Shown: one piece after another, positions 61,531 to 64,000 of the stretch
Layout: each line of letters opens with the position of its first letter
Position numbering within the stretch: position 1 is the first letter of the stretch
From: Pelobium manganitolerans
GTDB lineage: Bacteria > Bacteroidota > Bacteroidia > Sphingobacteriales > Sphingobacteriaceae
NCBI RefSeq assembly: GCF_003609575.1
Contig: NZ_MBTA01000001.1
Location: 248,001-312,000 of the forward strand
Direction of reading: 5' to 3'
DNA length: 64,000 nt
The notes under the pieces: generated by a model
Seen by the model: only the letters and a program-made list of their open reading frames with translations
Told to the model about the DNA's origin: nothing
The model's database searches: none
Translations under genes and position numbers: made by a program

Positions 61531-63994
61531 ACCCCTTCGGGTTCAAAATTAAATCTATCCGCGCCAAGGCATCATTTAAATGCGCTTTAGTTAACGCGTC
61601 ATTATATCGCGGCAAGGCTCTTTTAATGCTTTGTTGCAAATTGGTTAAAGCTAAACGGGTCATCGGGCGTATATCCGAATAATCCACAATAATGCGCGTA
61701 GGCTCGTTTACGTTACTCTGGTCTTGTGTTAACAGATAACGCAGGCGCTCTATATAAGCCCTTTGCAAATTGCGGCGGTAAATATCAATCTTTTCGCCTG
61801 TGCCCAACTCGGTAAAAATACCGTTTTGCAAATCGCTCATTAACTGGTTAATGGTATAGGCTTGGTTACCGTTTTTAGCGGTATTATCAATCACTCGCGC
61901 CAAGCGAGAAAATTCCAAAATACTATTTAAAGTAACCAGTTGCATACGCCCAATTCGGGTGCTTAATGTGGCATCGTCAAATTTCTTTACAGATGGTGTA
62001 GCTGTTAGCCAAGTTGGCGTTGCAAAAGCTTGTTTGATGATAAAATCCATCGCTTGTTGCTGCACCGCTTTTGGTACCGGCGTATAAACAGCGCCACTTT
62101 GTTCATAGGTTTTAAAATTCTCGTAAATACCGCCAATGTTCGATTTTACATGTCCCATGTATCGGGTAAACTGATTAATTACCTCGCCATACAGCTCCTG
62201 CAAATTTTCATAAGCCTTGCCTTCTTCATAAGTCCATTTTTCGATATTTGGCAAAATACGTTTCAGGTTTTGGATGCCATAAGCAGATGCTTTCATTGCA
62301 TCGTCTCCTAAATCTTCTGATTGTGACCGCGGGTCTATCGGGTTAGAGGTTTGCCTTCCGTAAAAATATAAAGGATTGCCTGCTCGCGCCACGGTCCACT
62401 TATTTAAAACAACTGTTTCCTCGTCCATGTTTTTGCCGGGAAAGTAAGTATAGCCCCACTTTATTGCCCATTTATCATAAGGGCCAATACCTGGGTACAG
62501 CAAAACGCCTTGATCTTGCGGTTGTGCAATGTAATTGAAGCGTGCATAATCCATAATAGAAGGGGCAGTGCCGCCCATACGCTGCGTAAAAGAAGCCGAG
62601 CGCAAAGAATCTACCGGATAAGCTACGCTGGAACCAAAATTATGCGCCAAGCCCAAAGTGTGGCCAATTTCATGCGATGACACAAAACGGATAAGCTGGC
62701 CCATTACCTCATCTTTAAACTTTGGCATACGCGCTTCTGGGTTTACCGCCGCTGTTTGCACAAAAAACCAGTTACGCACCAAATTCATCACGTTGTGGTA
62801 CCAACCAATGTCAGATTCTATGATTTCGCCCGAGCGCGGATCCGAGATATGTGGGCCGTAAGCATTGGCTATGTTAGAAGCAAAATAGCGGATAACCGAA
62901 TATCGCGCATCTTCTGGCGACCAATCCGGATCATCGGTTGGTGCTTCTAAACAAGTAATTGCATTTTTAAAACCGGCTGCTTCAAATGCTGCATTCCAAT
63001 CTTTTACACCCTCAATCAAGTAAGGTCGCCATTTTTTCGGTGTTGCTGGGTCTATGTAGTAAACAATCTTTTTCTTAGGCTCCACCAACTCACCTCGCGC
63101 ATAAGCCGCACTATCTTTAGGTTCTAAACGCCAACGCGCCACGTATCTGGTCACGGTCGCTTTTTGCGCATCTATCCCATAATCTGTTTGCCTTCTCGAA
63201 AAATAACCCACTCTTTGATCGTATAAACGTGCTTGCATGGGCACCTTAGGCAATAAAACCATAGATGTATTTAGCTCGACCGTTACCGAGCCAAGCGAGT
63301 TATCTACCGGTGGATTATTAGCTAAATATGTTTTTACCGTACGGGTTTCAATATTGATAGGAAAAGATTTGATGGTATCAATGTAGGACCTGCTTTCGTC
63401 TAAACGCGTAATTTTATAAGCTGTACGAGTATCTGGCGATAAGCCGATGGCGTTGATGTCTTTACTAAAAAAATCGCTCACGTCAATTACCACGCCGTTT
63501 GAGTCTTTCCCTAAAGATTTGATGTCAAAAACAGCTAAAATTGGCGCCAGGTTAGAGTTACGTACAGACTGGAACATTTCCGAGCTGTCCGCCGCCACAT
63601 TGGCGTATGATTGTACGCGCAAAAGCACTTGTTTATCGCGTTTTTCCCACACCCAAACCTGTTCGTTAATTTCTTCGCCGCCATAAACACCATCCACCGC
63701 AGGTGTTTTTACATATCGGGTAACAGCCAACATTTCGCGTCCAAAAAGTGTATCAGCTATTTCGTAAAAATACTTTTCATCCACTTTGTGTACCGCAAAT
63801 AAACCGCTGTCGGTTTTTGCTTTCGCCGATATAATATCCCGATAAGGCTTTAATGCCCCGGGCTTTTGGGTAGCTACCGGTTTATTGACAACCGGAGTTG
63901 GAGCGGGCTTTTTTTTCTTCAAAAAACAGCCTGATAAGCTGGTAGAAACTCCTATAAAGGTAATGATACCCAGTTTGTAAATGTTTTTATGCAT
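61529..63994 (-). CDS. Secreted zinc-dependent metalloprotease (DUF5117/DUF5118 type)
   Basis: An 821-residue lipoprotein-like metalloprotease. The signal peptide ends STSLSGC (C23), so the enzyme is probably lipid-anchored. The metzincin zinc motif HEIGHTLGLAHNF lies at 441-453 with H441, E442, H445 and H451, and a SIMDYARFNYIAQP segment 32 residues later is the Met-turn. The N-terminal 200 residues resemble the DUF5118/DUF5117 modules of this Bacteroidetes family. Substrate unknown. The ATG at 63994 is only 6 bases from the window edge, so its promoter is not visible. Confidence 0.93.
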   Translation of the reverse strand: MHKNIYKLGIITFIGVSTSLSGCFLKKKKPAPTPVVNKPVATQKPGALKPYRDIISAKAKTDSGLFAVHKVDEKYFYEIADTLFGREMLAVTRYVKTPAVDGVYGGEEINEQVWVWEKRDKQVLLRVQSYANVAADSSEMFQSVRNSNLAPILAVFDIKSLGKDSNGVVIDVSDFFSKDINAIGLSPDTRTAYKITRLDESRSYIDTIKSFPINIETRTVKTYLANNPPVDNSLGSVTVELNTSMVLLPKVPMQARLYDQRVGYFSRRQTDYGIDAQKATVTRYVARWRLEPKDSAAYARGELVEPKKKIVYYIDPATPKKWRPYLIEGVKDWNAAFEAAGFKNAITCLEAPTDDPDWSPEDARYSVIRYFASNIANAYGPHISDPRSGEIIESDIGWYHNVMNLVRNWFFVQTAAVNPEARMPKFKDEVMGQLIRFVSSHEIGHTLGLAHNFGSSVAYPVDSLRSASFTQRMGGTAPSIMDYARFNYIAQPQDQGVLLYPGIGPYDKWAIKWGYTYFPGKNMDEETVVLNKWTVARAGNPLYFYGRQTSNPIDPRSQSEDLGDDAMKASAYGIQNLKRILPNIEKWTYEEGKAYENLQELYGEVINQFTRYMGHVKSNIGGIYENFKTYEQSGAVYTPVPKAVQQQAMDFIIKQAFATPTWLTATPSVKKFDDATLSTRIGRMQLVTLNSILEFSRLARVIDNTAKNGNQAYTINQLMSDLQNGIFTELGTGEKIDIYRRNLQRAYIERLRYLLTQDQSNVNEPTRIIVDYSDIRPMTRLALTNLQQSIKRALPRYNDALTKAHLNDALARIDLILNPKG

Positions 63995-64000
63995 AAAAAT

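Overview
The window is chromosomal DNA from a Bacteroidetes bacterium, most likely a Sphingobacteriaceae (Pedobacter/Mucilaginibacter-like) organism. The evidence is: promoters of the Bacteroidetes type (-33 TTTG/TTTC, 18-20 bp, -7 TAnnTTTG), a TonB/ExbB/ExbD/ExbD operon, an outer-membrane beta-barrel protein of the TonB-dependent receptor type, a PafA-like alkaline phosphatase, many lipoproteins, LytTR/LytS signalling, and a SAM-II riboswitch in front of metK. I see no rRNA, tRNA, CRISPR array or insertion sequence with a transposase.

Layout. 1-6.3 kb (minus): the start of a carboxymuconolactone-decarboxylase-like gene, cysS, an endonuclease/exonuclease/phosphatase-family membrane protein, two rhomboid proteases and mutL. 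6.5-12.7 kb: a serine hydrolase that looks like a GH3/beta-lactamase fusion without its GH3 catalytic half, a nested inverted-repeat element, a 49-residue membrane protein, ffh, a pair of inverted REP-like palindromes, rsgA, a lipoprotein and a YtxH protein. 12.8-18.6 kb (minus): a seven-gene cell-envelope energy operon (exbB, two exbD, tonB, a small membrane protein, a phosphate-binding-like lipoprotein, a TPR protein). 19-23 kb: SUI1-like factor, lipid kinase, riboswitch plus metK, two membrane proteins. 23-28.5 kb: leuS and a four-gene arsenic cluster (arsR, DUF6428, LMW-phosphatase-like protein, ACR3) with two mirror-image operators. 28.5-38.7 kb: SNF2 helicase, hpt and an M16 peptidase, lipoproteins, PafA-like phosphatase, a toxin-antitoxin pair, hisS. 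38.8-48.6 kb: outer-membrane beta-barrel protein, LytS/LytTR pair, a candidate small RNA, an Hpt-like protein without its histidine beside a 1192-residue hybrid kinase, and a lipoprotein with C-terminal membrane helices. 48.7-53.1 kb: purD, a heptamer repeat, yraN, dnaG, lipoprotein. 53.2-55.6 kb: an AT-rich restriction-modification cassette (NgoBV/NlaIV-like endonuclease, C5 methyltransferase, DUF6471 protein) with a palindromic operator. 55.7-64 kb: glutaminyl-peptide cyclotransferase, an unknown protein, an FAD oxidoreductase, mlaE-mlaF-mlaD, and a zinc metalloprotease.

How it works together. Most genes are housekeeping (translation, protein export, repair, purines) interleaved with envelope functions: TonB energisation, Mla lipid transport, rhomboids and secreted hydrolases. 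The accessory modules are the restriction-modification cassette, the toxin-antitoxin pair and the arsenic cluster. The most original observations are the Hpt-like protein with lysine at the phospho-histidine position next to a hybrid kinase whose own Hpt is intact, a strong orphan terminator ending a structured intergenic transcript at about 43.5 kb, the nested inverted-repeat element at 8.4 kb, the promoter-overlapping palindrome of the restriction-modification controller, and several -7 boxes placed 4-10 bases before start codons, which imply leaderless mRNAs. No wholly new multigene system is proven.
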